Position numbers and translations under genes: made by a program
The notes under the pieces: generated by a model
What the model saw: the letters and a program-made list of their open reading frames with translations, nothing else
Databases searched by the model: none
Told to the model about the DNA's origin: nothing
In this document: positions 8,323-17,284 of the stretch, in pieces
Layout of the letters: every line of letters starts with the position of its first letter
How positions within the stretch are numbered: the stretch's first letter is position 1
NCBI RefSeq assembly: GCF_009720625.1
Contig: NZ_CP046266.1
Location: 5,189,501-5,253,500 of the forward strand
DNA length: 64,000 nt
Direction of reading: 5' to 3'
Origin: Metabacillus sediminilitoris
GTDB taxonomy: Bacteria; Bacillota; Bacilli; Bacillales; Bacillaceae

Positions 8323-9387
8323 TTATTCATCGGATTCTTCACCAGTTCGATTCGTTTGAGTAGGAAGGGAATTCCAAAAGCTTGTATCAACCGTATCGAT
8401 AGAACCATCCGCAATCGCTCTCACCGTTGAATCTAAAGTGGTAATCGTTTGTTTAATTAGGTAACCATTACTTTTTTGTCCAAGCGCGTAGGATTCGATA
8501 TAGTGATCAGACATGCCCCGCATTTCAAACAGAAGAGTGGATATATCATAACGGACAGCTGCTCCGTTGCGTCCTATATTTTGACCTGAACCGCCATTGT
8601 ATTTTCCAATATGGCCCCAGCCGGTATTCTCAATAGCATGATAAACTACTGCTCCTAATTTTTTAGAACGCTCAAGAACATCAGGTTTGACTTCAGAATT
8701 AGTCGGATAAAGAATTGACCCTGAAACAAGTTCACCTTCTGTTTCACTAGTTGATCCTTGATGGTGCAGGTCAATCATGTAATCAATATTATATTTTTCA
8801 AACACATTTTCATATAAGGCTTTCACTTCAATTTGCATACTGCTTATTGGTTTATCGTGCTCTCGATTTAAATCAATCTCGTTTGCATTATACCGTGTTA
8901 AGTGTCGATTTCCATCGGCTAAATAATGATCCAAGGAGAAATTAACATCACCCATTGCACCATCAGCATTTAACATAGGGATGACTAAGATATTCACTTT
9001 ATCCAAGACATCTTTTGTTTTATTTGTGCCTAAGTGCTTAATGAATTCAAGAGCTCCTTCAGTTGTTAGCTGCTCGTTTCCGTGCTGCTGAGTTAAAAAT
9101 AGAATGGTAGGGTTATCAGGATTTGATATGTATTTTGACAAATAAATATTCCGGCCCTTCACAGTTTGACCGATGATTTCCAAATCCATGGCCTCTTGTT
9201 TAGCATCCTCTGTTTTCAAATATTCTACCATGCTGTCATACGTGTGTAGAATTGAAGTTTGGATAGAGCCATTACCTGCACCTGGTCCATTGCCTACTGC
9301 ACTAACTGGGGCAGAAACAAGGGAAATAGCACTTATTGCCATAAGACTGGATAGAGAAACAGACAAAACCTTCTTTTTTAAATTCAT
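8323..9387 (-). CDS. Secreted M14-family zinc carboxypeptidase
   Basis: A 354-residue exported metallopeptidase. The start is ATG at 9387, preceded by GTGGGGGAT. The signal peptide runs to about residue 31 (SAPVSA). Zinc ligands are H102 and E105 in QQHGNEQ and the later His of DLHHQGS; DLNREH supplies the substrate-binding Asn-Arg; LFEMRG carries the catalytic Glu. All key M14 residues are therefore present. It should remove C-terminal residues from peptides, or cut peptidoglycan peptides, outside the cell. It is monocistronic, and its 3' end faces the HlyD gene across the palindromes. Confidence 0.85.
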   Translation of the reverse strand: MNLKKKVLSVSLSSLMAISAISLVSAPVSAVGNGPGAGNGSIQTSILHTYDSMVEYLKTEDAKQEAMDLEIIGQTVKGRNIYLSKYISNPDNPTILFLTQQHGNEQLTTEGALEFIKHLGTNKTKDVLDKVNILVIPMLNADGAMGDVNFSLDHYLADGNRHLTRYNANEIDLNREHDKPISSMQIEVKALYENVFEKYNIDYMIDLHHQGSTSETEGELVSGSILYPTNSEVKPDVLERSKKLGAVVYHAIENTGWGHIGKYNGGSGQNIGRNGAAVRYDISTLLFEMRGMSDHYIESYALGQKSNGYLIKQTITTLDSTVRAIADGSIDTVDTSFWNSLPTQTNRTGEESDE

Positions 9388-9610
9388 CGATATCCCCCAC
9401 ATTTTTTATTATAAATAATTCACATTATGAAGTATTTATAAGTATATATTCTACCGTTTATAGGATGTACGGTTAATAAAGGGATAGACTCAACATTTCG
9501 ACAATTAAATATAAGTATTAAGACATAGTACAAGGGCAAAAATCATGTTATATGTAAAAAAGCATTTAATTTCCCCACTAAATATATTGGAAAATATTCC
9601 TATAAGTAAT

Positions 9611-9950
9611 CTATTTTTCAATTCCAAAAATAATTTGTCGATATAAAAAGAGAATCATTTCCATAAAAAGCCGCTCCGTTATTCTATGTTTTATTTCTCT
9701 ACAGCATTTGAAATAAATAAAAGAGGCTAAGTTCATCTGAAATCTTTCGATCCTTTCCATCATCTTATAGAAAAGAAATGCTTTTTTGGCACGTGGTAGT
9801 TTCAAGGAACTTCCGGTTAACCTTTAGTGCATCAGCATTCTGGATAGAAGATAAAGATTCAATTTTCTCTTCATCGTTACTTTGATTAGCTCTAACCTCT
9901 TGTAATTGTTTTCGTAAGCTAAAAAACAAGGACATGGTTCCCATCCCCAT
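9611..9950 (-). pseudogene. Possible frameshifted hypothetical gene
   Basis: Two overlapping minus-strand frames (9765-9950 and 9611-9805) read as one continuous charged protein if a single frameshift is allowed near 9785. The first part (SLRKQLQEVR, NDEEKIESL) is helical and polar. The second (FLFYKMMERIERF) is basic and hydrophobic. Neither part is recognised. It could equally be two chance frames. The surrounding 9403-9610 and 9951-10000 hold nothing else I can name. Confidence 0.3.
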
Positions 9951-10000
9951 GTCCCTTCCAATCCTATTTAACCGCTGAAGGCCGTTACCGAAAATCTGGA

Positions 10001-10100
10001 TATATCGGCGAAATTTATGATATATCAGCGAAATTCAGGATATATCGGCGAAATTCAGCATATATCAGCGAGATTTCAAATATATCGGCGAACGCTGATA
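10001..10100. repeat. Five tandem copies of a 20-bp repeat
   Basis: Five head-to-tail 20-bp units begin at 10001, 10021, 10041, 10061 and 10081, with consensus TATATCRGCGAAATTCAGSA. Units 1, 3 and 5 carry CGG where units 2 and 4 carry CAG. The repeat lies in a gene-poor stretch 178 bp downstream of the YibE/F pair. Confidence 0.9.
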
Positions 10101-10277
10101 TAAACCTTTTAATAATAGTAAGGTAAAGGTAGGGATACCAAAACCCCGAACCCAACTTAATCCAACAAATTATTTACTTCGTCATCCGGTGAATATAGAT
10201 CTATTCTTTTACCATGTCCTCATGTTTTACCTAAATCAATTTCACCTTTCTGATGCTGTTTTCATTCTGTTTCAATG

Positions 10278-11039
10278 TTATTTTCCTCTTGTTTTATCAA
10301 AATAATAGGCTGTGATCCAGGAAGTAATAGGAATGACCATAGCTATACCAATTCCAGCGCAAAGGATATTTATCATTTCAGCACTAAATATTTTTGAATT
10401 AACAATGTCTCCTACTGAATAAGATAAATCTTTAAACCATATAATCATGGCTAAGTATCCCCCAAAGAAGGCGAAAAACAATGTATTTGTATTGGTTCCC
10501 AGTATATCCCTCCCGATACTTATGCCAAATGTGAATAATTCCTTTCTACTAACATTTGGGTGATGATTGTACAGTTCCCGCATGGGAGAAGAAATCGAAA
10601 TGGCCACATCGATAATGGCACCAATGGTACTCATAATGATCATGGCAGCGCCAATCTTTACAAAGTCTACTCCTAGATAGAGGGAAAACGCGCTAAGTTC
10701 CTCTGTTTCTTCTTCTCCAAATCCTTGAATCATTGTTTTGTCTGTTACAATCACAATAAAAAAGAGCAAAATAGCTAGTGTTATGATCGTAGAGACGAAT
10801 GCCGTAATTGTTTTGTTGTTCACTTCGTTGATAAAAAAGAGATTAATGCAACTAATAAACGTACAAGCAATTAGGGTTAAGATAATTGGATTTGCATGTG
10901 GGTTCGTCATGATAAGAATGGTAAACAGGAGCACAGAAAAGTTTAAGAATAAGGCGATAAAAGACCTTGCCCCTTTCTTCCCTCCTATCAGTACCATTAA
11001 TAGAAATAAGATGGCTGCTAGACAGACTAATACATTCAT
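10278..11039 (-). CDS. YibE/F-like membrane protein (second gene of pair)
   Basis: A 253-residue polytopic membrane protein of the YibE/F family, with about seven membrane segments and conserved stretches GAIIDVAISISSPM and GRDILGTNTNTLFFAF. Its start overlaps the upstream paralogue as ATGA, so the two are translated together and probably form one complex. The function of the family is not established. No clear terminator follows. Confidence 0.8.
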   Translation of the reverse strand: MNVLVCLAAILFLLMVLIGGKKGARSFIALFLNFSVLLFTILIMTNPHANPIILTLIACTFISCINLFFINEVNNKTITAFVSTIITLAILLFFIVIVTDKTMIQGFGEEETEELSAFSLYLGVDFVKIGAAMIIMSTIGAIIDVAISISSPMRELYNHHPNVSRKELFTFGISIGRDILGTNTNTLFFAFFGGYLAMIIWFKDLSYSVGDIVNSKIFSAEMINILCAGIGIAMVIPITSWITAYYFDKTRGK

Positions 11040-12175
11040 AATCTCGCCTTCTTTCGATTAACCAAAAAGATCGAAATATACAGGCCGATCGGAATGGTTA
11101 AGACAATACCGATTCCTCCAGCCAAAGCTCGAGCTAATTCCAATGACAAGTTCATCGATAGTGTAAATCCAAGCGGTGAGCCATTCTTCATATATAAAAT
11201 GAGCATGGGTATCGATCCACTTATATAGGCAAAAAATAAGATATTTGTCATCGTTCCCATTACATCCTTGCCAATTTCCATCCCTGAGGCTTTTAGAGCT
11301 TTTATCGATATATGGTTATTTTTTTCGTACAACCCAAATATTGAGGAAGACATGGTGATGGCCACATCCATTACGGCCCCCAGGGATCCTATTAATATCC
11401 CTGCCATAAACACCATTTTATAAGGTCGCGTTAAAAACTGCATTTCCTCGTATCGAAGGCCTTCTTCAGCTGTCAGCCACATGACACCGTAGGTAATGAT
11501 TAGAGATACAAAGGTTGCCAGCAAGGTTGCAACAATCGCAGCATAGGTTTTCTCATTAAAACCGTTAACAAGTAGGAGAGAAATGACAGTAAATAATATA
11601 ACGCTAATACCACATGCCACTAATAAGCTGATTGTGCCTGTCTTTAAATAAGCATCTAAAGCATACGATAGGATAATGGCATTGACAGCCAAACTGATAA
11701 TCGAAAACAGCCCTTGCTTTTTTCCAACGATCAGTAAAGAAAAAATAAAAATCCATGCGATGAACAAAACGTACTTATCCCGCTTTACGTTTTTTATGGT
11801 CCCAGTTAAACCTGTATCTTCATCTGTATTTGGATCAATCAAAACAAACACTTCATTGCCAATCTGATATTCTTGATCAAAGGCACCTGAAGCGGAATAC
11901 TCATTTGTTAAATGAATAAGCTCTCCTTTCTTTTCACCATTTTTTAATTCAGCAATGATATGCTGATTGTATAATCGATCTTCATTATTATGTAAATCGG
12001 TCACTTTCGTTGTCTCTTCCAGCTCCGTTTTGATGACTTTTGCGATTGGACGATCATAGAATGAATAATTATGATTCACAAAAATAATAGAGGCGACAAA
12101 ACAAATGGCTAGTGTCGCGTACATCATGATCTGTTTGTAGGTCATTTTCTTTAATTGGGTAACGATAAGATTCAA
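11036..12175 (-). CDS. YibE/F-like membrane protein (first gene of pair)
   Basis: A polytopic membrane protein of about 380 residues. The preferred start is TTG at 12175, because GGAGG lies seven bases before it; ATG at 12145 is an alternative with a weaker site. After one N-terminal membrane segment comes an extracytoplasmic beta-rich domain (ELEETTKVTD to VFVLIDPN), then about eight membrane segments with the family motifs GAVMDVAITMSSSIFG and GMEIGKDVMGTMTNILFFAY. It is paired with the shorter paralogue. Transport or membrane complex formation is plausible, but the family role is unknown. Confidence 0.8.
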   Translation of the reverse strand: MNLIVTQLKKMTYKQIMMYATLAICFVASIIFVNHNYSFYDRPIAKVIKTELEETTKVTDLHNNEDRLYNQHIIAELKNGEKKGELIHLTNEYSASGAFDQEYQIGNEVFVLIDPNTDEDTGLTGTIKNVKRDKYVLFIAWIFIFSLLIVGKKQGLFSIISLAVNAIILSYALDAYLKTGTISLLVACGISVILFTVISLLLVNGFNEKTYAAIVATLLATFVSLIITYGVMWLTAEEGLRYEEMQFLTRPYKMVFMAGILIGSLGAVMDVAITMSSSIFGLYEKNNHISIKALKASGMEIGKDVMGTMTNILFFAYISGSIPMLILYMKNGSPLGFTLSMNLSLELARALAGGIGIVLTIPIGLYISIFLVNRKKARL

Positions 12176-12418
12176 TAGGAAACCTCCAAGTATCTGAGTG
12201 AAATGCCAGTGAACAATGGTCTTAGGATAACAAGATTGCTCCTGAAGCGTCAAATTCACTCTCTGAATTCGGCTTTTGTTATCAGTGGGAAAAAGCTATA
12301 TCCTACTATACCATTTATCACAAACAGAATCGTTAAAGTACGATAGATAGTCCAGCCATTCTAGCTAACTCTTTAAAATTCATGTGCTCACCTATAATAG
12401 AACGATCGTACTCAATAC

Positions 12419-12451
12419 AAAAAGCCTTACTCCTTATAAAAGGAAAGCTTT
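12419..12451. terminator. Hairpin with T run
   Basis: AAAAAGCCTT..CCTT pairs imperfectly with AAGG..AAGCTTTTTTT. It points along the plus strand but is T-rich on both sides. No obvious plus-strand gene ends here, so its owner is unclear. Confidence 0.4.
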
Positions 12452-12468
12452 TTTTAGAAAAATAAAAA

Positions 12469-12502
12469 AGAGAGACAATCACTCTAAAATGATCGACTCT
12501 CT
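12469..12502 (-). terminator. Terminator after the transketolase remnant
   Basis: On the minus strand AGAGAGTCGATCA pairs with TGATTGTCTCTCT and is followed by TTTTTTATTTTT. It sits 43 bp after the stop of the broken transketolase gene. Confidence 0.7.
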
Positions 12503-12544
12503 ATACAAAATTTATGATAGTGGCTTGATCAAAAATCGTTCTAC

Positions 12545-13129
12545 CTAAATTAATTCCTTCACAGCAGCGACAATATCCTTCGCCGTTAACTGATAAAATC
12601 CTTTTAAATAATCGGCTTTTCCAACCTGACCAAATTGCTCCTTTACTCCAATCCTTCTTAACGGAGTTGGACAATGCTCACTCAATACTTCTGCAACTGC
12701 ACTACCTAATCCACCAATAACATTATGGTTTTCTGCTGTAACGATTGCTTTTGTTTTTTTCTGCATAGTGGACAATTAACTCCTTATCAATTGGCTTGAT
12801 TGAATACATATCGATAACAGAAGCTTCTATTCCCATTCTGCTGCTTTCAATGATTCAGCTACCATGATGCCACTCGCAATGATGGTCACGTCTCCACCTT
12901 CACGAAGGACCTTTCCTTTGCCGGCTTCAAAGACTTCTTTTTCATCATAAAGTTTAACGGCATTTTTGCGAATCGTCCGAATGTAGTGAATGCCATATTC
13001 TTTTTCTACTTTTCGCAGCAAATAACCTAGCATGGTTGCATCGCTTGCTTCATAAACATATGCATTTGGTATGAGGCGAACGGGTCCAATGAACAGACTC
13101 ATTTGGACTTTTGATTGATCAATTATCAT
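12545..13129 (-). pseudogene. Transketolase C-terminal subunit, truncated and frameshifted
   Basis: Two adjoining minus-strand frames (12827-13129 and 12545-12775) and the gap between them translate as the C-terminal part of a split transketolase: PNAYVYEASDATMLGYLLRK, YGIHYIRTIRKNAVK, then after a shift GIEASVIDMYSIKPIDKELI, then TKAIVTAENHNVIGGLGSAVAE. One frameshift is at about 12830 and another is an extra A in an A run near 12768. The N-terminal half of the roughly 310-residue subunit is missing. The gene is dead, and no intact partner subunit is nearby. Confidence 0.85.
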
Positions 13130-13524
13130 CTCATTTCACCCTGATTTTGTTTTATACAACTCGTCCATACATATGTAGGATTGCTTTAGTGAATCTATAC
13201 CGTTAGTATTTAAATCATATTGCATGACTATCTCCCCTATTTAATAATGCTTAAATTTTTTCACTTCCCACAAACCTGATATAACCTTATTCTAAGTTAA
13301 CGTATATATCTATATACAGAAATACTGTCCTTTAATGGCATAACATACTATTTTAAGATGAACCATCTAATTTCTTTTCTTATTCAAGAATATGGCCATT
13401 TAATGGAATAACGTGACTGGCGTTTTAATCATCTTTATTATTTTTTAAATGACTATATTATAAATTACGACTTTATTATGATGAAACACCTTCCGTATTT
13501 TTTTAAAAAAAATATATATTATCA

Positions 13525-13659
13525 TTATCGACTTTTTTGCATAACCATCCGTTTTTGTTGAGATTCTTCGATGCGTTTTAAGTACAGATTTATAAAATCA
13601 TCTGTGATTCTCTGGGATAGTACCCTATGCGATCTTTCAATATGTTTTCGATCACCCAT
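13525..13659 (-). CDS. Small hypothetical ORF (44 residues)
   Basis: A basic 44-residue frame beginning MGDRKHIERSHR and ending MQKSR, with AAGGAA four bases before ATG. It is not recognised and may be a remnant. The rest of the 13130-13679 interval is AT-rich and I see no other gene in it. Confidence 0.3.
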   Translation of the reverse strand: MGDRKHIERSHRVLSQRITDDFINLYLKRIEESQQKRMVMQKSR

Positions 13660-13678
13660 ATGGTTCCTTAAACAACAA

Positions 13679-13704
13679 AAAAGCCCCAACCAAGGGACTT
13701 TTAA
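13679..13704 (-). terminator. Terminator of the sugar ABC importer operon
   Basis: On the minus strand AAAAGTCCC and GGGGCTTTTTT form a stem with a six-base loop and T tail, just after the stop of the second permease gene. Confidence 0.75.
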
Positions 13705-13709
13705 ACATC

Positions 13710-14546
13710 TTATTTCATTCCAGAAATCGTATATCCTTCGATAATATGCTTTTGGAAAAGTAAGAAGATAATAATAATCGGAACAACCATGAACGTTGAG
13801 CCTGCCATTTGTAATCCAAAATTTCCACCGTATTGGCCTTTTAATAATGCAAGCCCAACAGATAATGTATATAGGCTTTCATCATTAGCAATAATTAATG
13901 GCCATAAAAAACTATTCCAGCCTGCTATAAATGTTAGTATTCCTTGCACAGCTAGAATCGGTTTAGAAATTGGCAAAATAATTTGGATAAATACCCTGAA
14001 TTCACTTGCCCCATCAAGTCTTGCAGCTTCTAATAATTCATCTGGAATCGTGGACATAAACTGTCTAAATAAGAAGATTCCAAATGCCCCTACTAGACCA
14101 GGCAATACAATTCCTGCCATCGTATTGGTTAATTGTAATTGATTCAGGATCAAATACACAGGGATCATCGTTACTTGTCCAGGAATCATCATTGTTGCTA
14201 AAACTAAATAAAAAAGTGGCTGCTTCCCTTTAAATTCATATTTTGCAAATGCAAAGCCTGCCATTGCATTTAAGAAGAGTCCGATAAATGAACACAGGAC
14301 AACGATGATTGTATTGAATGTATATTTTCCAAAGTTCATATTATCAAACAAATATGAAAAATTATCAAATGTGAAATCTTTTGGCCACATAGTCGGCGGG
14401 ATTTGAAGGATTTCACTTTCGGGTTTAAACGCAGATAGAATCATCCAAATAAATGGGATAGAGATTAAAAATCCGCCGATCGTTAGAACAATTCCTAATA
14501 TCCACTGCTTGGAGCGCTGATTATTAACATATTGATTTGCTTTCAT
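13710..14546 (-). CDS. Carbohydrate ABC transporter permease (MalG type)
   Basis: A 278-residue inner-membrane subunit with six predicted membrane segments and the EAA loop EAARLDGASEFRVFIQIILP. ATG at 14546 is chosen because AGGTGA lies six bases before it; GTG at 14555 is the alternative. It is the last gene of the operon: binding protein, MalF-type permease, MalG-type permease. No ATPase is encoded here, so a shared MsmX-type ATPase is expected. By context it imports sophoro-oligosaccharides (beta-1,2-glucan fragments). Confidence 0.9.
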   Translation of the reverse strand: MKANQYVNNQRSKQWILGIVLTIGGFLISIPFIWMILSAFKPESEILQIPPTMWPKDFTFDNFSYLFDNMNFGKYTFNTIIVVLCSFIGLFLNAMAGFAFAKYEFKGKQPLFYLVLATMMIPGQVTMIPVYLILNQLQLTNTMAGIVLPGLVGAFGIFLFRQFMSTIPDELLEAARLDGASEFRVFIQIILPISKPILAVQGILTFIAGWNSFLWPLIIANDESLYTLSVGLALLKGQYGGNFGLQMAGSTFMVVPIIIIFLLFQKHIIEGYTISGMK

Positions 14547-14569
14547 TTGGGTCACCTCGGATTTCTCAC

Positions 14570-15457
14570 TTAATAATCAACTTCTTTTTTCTGTAGCCTG
14601 AATTGAATTAGAGTCACAATGATTATGGCAATAAACAAGATAAAGGAACCAGCTGCAGCATAACCGAAGTTACTAAGTTGGAAACCATTGCGGTATATAA
14701 ATAGCGCTACAGATGTCGTACTATCTAGCGGCCCACCATCGGTCATGATAAACGGTTCTTCAAAAAATTGAAGCCACCCGATCATAGTTGTGATAGATAC
14801 GAAGAAAATGGCGTATCTCAGTAATGGAATCGTTATTTTTGTTAACTGCTTCCAGTCACTTGCTCCATCTAACTGTGCCGCCTCATAATACGTTTTAGGA
14901 ATTCCTTGCAATGCTGCAAGGAAAATAATCATATTTACTCCAATAGCTCTCCATAACGCTAAAGCGATTAAAGATATTTTTGCCATAAGAGGGTCCTGTA
15001 GCCAAGGAACAGCAGGAATGTTAAAAAGTCCTAAAATATAATTAAACAGCCCGAATTGAGGATTGTATAAGTAACTCCACACGACCGCAACCGCTACGAC
15101 GTTCGTTACCGAAGGCATATAAAATACTGCGCGAAAGGCTTTAAATATAGGTGCTTTTCCATAATTGATCAAAATGGCGATTCCTAATGAACATACAATA
15201 ACCAATGGAACACCAAAAACGACATAAAATAAGGTGTTAAGGATAGACTTCAAAAAAATGGGATCACTTAGTACATCCAGATAATTTTTTATTCCTATAA
15301 AAGAAATCGTTGACCAATCAGCTAAGCCGGCCAAATCGATATCTGTAAAACTAATAATTAAAGCAACAAATATAGGAAACAGTGAAAACAAGCACAACAA
15401 AATAAGTGCAGGTGCAATAAAGAGATATGGAATTTTTTTGTTTATAGTACCTTTCAT
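14570..15457 (-). CDS. Carbohydrate ABC transporter permease (MalF type)
   Basis: A 295-residue permease with six membrane segments and the EAA loop (YEAAQLDGASDWKQLTKITIPL) near the cytoplasmic side. ATG at 15457 follows AAAGGAAGTGA. It lies 24 bp before the MalG-type gene and 92 bp after the binding protein, all on the minus strand. In the Listeria innocua locus for 1,2-beta-oligoglucan use, a similar pair accompanies the binding protein Lin1841; the present context matches that layout. The substrate assignment is by gene neighbourhood only. Confidence 0.9.
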   Translation of the reverse strand: MKGTINKKIPYLFIAPALILLCLFSLFPIFVALIISFTDIDLAGLADWSTISFIGIKNYLDVLSDPIFLKSILNTLFYVVFGVPLVIVCSLGIAILINYGKAPIFKAFRAVFYMPSVTNVVAVAVVWSYLYNPQFGLFNYILGLFNIPAVPWLQDPLMAKISLIALALWRAIGVNMIIFLAALQGIPKTYYEAAQLDGASDWKQLTKITIPLLRYAIFFVSITTMIGWLQFFEEPFIMTDGGPLDSTTSVALFIYRNGFQLSNFGYAAAGSFILFIAIIIVTLIQFRLQKKEVDY

Positions 15458-15549
15458 AGCGAGTCACTTCCTTTATTATGCCCAAAATAACTTGGACAAA
15501 TTTGGGTAACTAGCAAGGAAACCCTGCTAGTCATCCTTATTGAAAAATT

Positions 15550-16821
15550 TTAATCAGCTAAGATCTCTTGAGCTTTCTTATTGAAAGCATCCATCTCTTT
15601 TTGCACATCTTCTCCGCCGCGATAGATTTTTTCGAAACTTGTTAGAAATGTTTGTGCAATTTCTTCCCATTCCTTAATTACCGGCATTGCTTGAGAGTTT
15701 TCCATTTGCTCGCCAAATGTTTTGTATTGCTCATTTCCTTGTAAAGATTTGTCTCCCCATGATTTTTTATTAGCCGGAAGTGAATTCGTCATTTCTTTCC
15801 ATTCTATTTGTACTTCAGGCTTACTCATATACGCTAAGAATTTCAATGCAGCCTCTTCATTTTTTGTGTATTCAAAAATGGATAAATTCGAGCCGCCTAA
15901 TGCAGAAAGGTTACTTTCTTTAGCAGGAAGAACAGCTGTAGCCCATTTCCCTTCTAATTCAGGAGCTTGATCGTTAATTAATTTAACCATCCAAGGACCG
16001 CTAATAAACATTGGTAAAATTCCTTCACCTTTAAATGCTTGTACAATATCAATACCTAGATCTTGTTTAGGTGTTGAGCCATCCTCAAAGAAGCCATTTA
16101 AATAAGATACTGCCTCAACAAATTCTTTTTCATTAAATAATGGTTTATTTCCTTCACCAAGCAACATGGATCCATTTTGACGGGCAAACATGAAGCCTAA
16201 GGTTTGCTCTTTTGTATCAATACTGATTCCATATTTACCTTCTCCTCGTTCAGCTAATTTTTTAGCAGCGTCGCGAAGTTCTTCCCATGTATTTGGTGCT
16301 TCCTTATACCCAACTTCTTCTAATAAATCGGTACGGTAATAAAGAACTCGTGAATCAACATACCAAGGAACACCTACTACTTTATCTTCATATTTAGTTG
16401 TTTCTACTGAACCTTCGAAAAAATTGCTTGCTTGGAGTTCTGGATAATCTTCCATATGTGGAGTTAAATCCTTTAACGCATTAGCACTAGCAAATTCAGG
16501 AATCCAAGTTGTACCCATTTGTACGACGTCAGGTCCCTTTTTGGAGGCAACTGCTGTTAATAATTTGTCATGTGCCGTATCCCAAGGAATTGCTTGTACT
16601 TTCACATCAATTTCGGGATTTTCTTTTTCAAATTGCTCAGCAATTTTGGGAAGTGATTTTGCCTCTTCTCCCATGCCCCAAACATTAATCGTTGTTTTAT
16701 CAGAATCGGCATTACTTTCATTATTTGAACAGCCTGCTAGGGCCCCTGAAAAAATAACAGAACCAATTAATGCAATAGCCGCCACTTTTTTGCCAGCTTT
16801 TTTAACTAAGGTATTTTTCAT
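15550..16821 (-). CDS. Extracellular solute-binding lipoprotein, probable sophoro-oligosaccharide binder
   Basis: A 423-residue family 1 sugar-binding protein. The signal peptide ends in a lipobox (LAGC, Cys at about 31). The mature fold is typical: TTINVWGMGEEAKSLPKIAEQF, KGPDVVQMGTTWIPEFA, VGVPWYVDSRVLYYR. ATG at 16821 follows AGGGGGATT. The gene is divergent from the GH3 gene, and the shared region carries five GAAACGTTTC-type operators. The closest known arrangement is the SO-binding protein gene beside lin1840 and lin1839. Substrate is inferred from the neighbouring enzymes. Confidence 0.88.
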   Translation of the reverse strand: MKNTLVKKAGKKVAAIALIGSVIFSGALAGCSNNESNADSDKTTINVWGMGEEAKSLPKIAEQFEKENPEIDVKVQAIPWDTAHDKLLTAVASKKGPDVVQMGTTWIPEFASANALKDLTPHMEDYPELQASNFFEGSVETTKYEDKVVGVPWYVDSRVLYYRTDLLEEVGYKEAPNTWEELRDAAKKLAERGEGKYGISIDTKEQTLGFMFARQNGSMLLGEGNKPLFNEKEFVEAVSYLNGFFEDGSTPKQDLGIDIVQAFKGEGILPMFISGPWMVKLINDQAPELEGKWATAVLPAKESNLSALGGSNLSIFEYTKNEEAALKFLAYMSKPEVQIEWKEMTNSLPANKKSWGDKSLQGNEQYKTFGEQMENSQAMPVIKEWEEIAQTFLTSFEKIYRGGEDVQKEMDAFNKKAQEILAD

Positions 16822-16934
16822 TTCGTAATCCCCCTAATCTAACTTTTTTAATAAACACTTTTCCTATTATCAAGGTAAATCATTCATCCACCTCAAAGAT
16901 ATATCTATTTCTATTAACCTATTCCCCCCTTATA

Positions 16935-17058
16935 GTGAAACGTTTCGATTATCTTTTCATAAAAACGTTTCTTTACTTGCGGAAATACTATCCTGATGGA
17001 GATTCGATTCATAGAAACGTTTCGATAACATTATAAAATAACTTGTAATCGGTTTCAA
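16935..17058 (-). promoter_or_regulatory. Promoter and three LacI-type operators of the importer operon
   Basis: On the minus strand TTGAAA (17053-17058), 17 bp and TATAAT (17030-17035) form a strong promoter. GAAACGTTTC at 17014-17023 lies immediately downstream of the -10. Further copies are at 16937-16946 (inside GTGAAACGTTTCGAT) and, with one mismatch, at 16962-16971. The layout suggests repression by the local LacI-family protein. Confidence 0.75.
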
Positions 17059-17155
17059 CATAATTTTTTTATAATTTAATAAAATATACGGAAGAAGTTT
17101 ACCCTATATCAATTAAATACATATAATTTGTTTCATTTCCTACCAAAAATTCAGA

Positions 17156-17230
17156 GAAACGTTTCGATTATTAATTGACTACATTTTTGAAAGCGTCTAT
17201 AATTTGATTCATATCGATTCGAAACGTTTC
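17156..17230 (+). promoter_or_regulatory. Promoter and two LacI-type operators of the GH3-phosphorylase operon
   Basis: TTGACT (17175-17180), 17 bp and TATAAT (17198-17203) form a near-consensus promoter. GAAACGTTTC occurs just upstream (17156-17165) and about 18 bp after the -10 (17221-17230), so a bound repressor would block or loop the promoter. Confidence 0.8.
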
Positions 17231-17284
17231 TATAAACCTGACTGGAGAGTAACATAGAATGCAAATAAGCAAATTGGAGGATTT

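Noticed and set aside
10001..10100. CRISPR array
   Set aside because: The 20-bp units are directly adjacent without spacers, and no cas genes are present.
16935..17230. Reading the GAAACGTTTC sites as CcpA cre boxes
   Set aside because: The central CG is one base too close to the flanking TG for the cre pattern; the identical extended 15-mer at four promoters fits a dedicated LacI-family repressor better.
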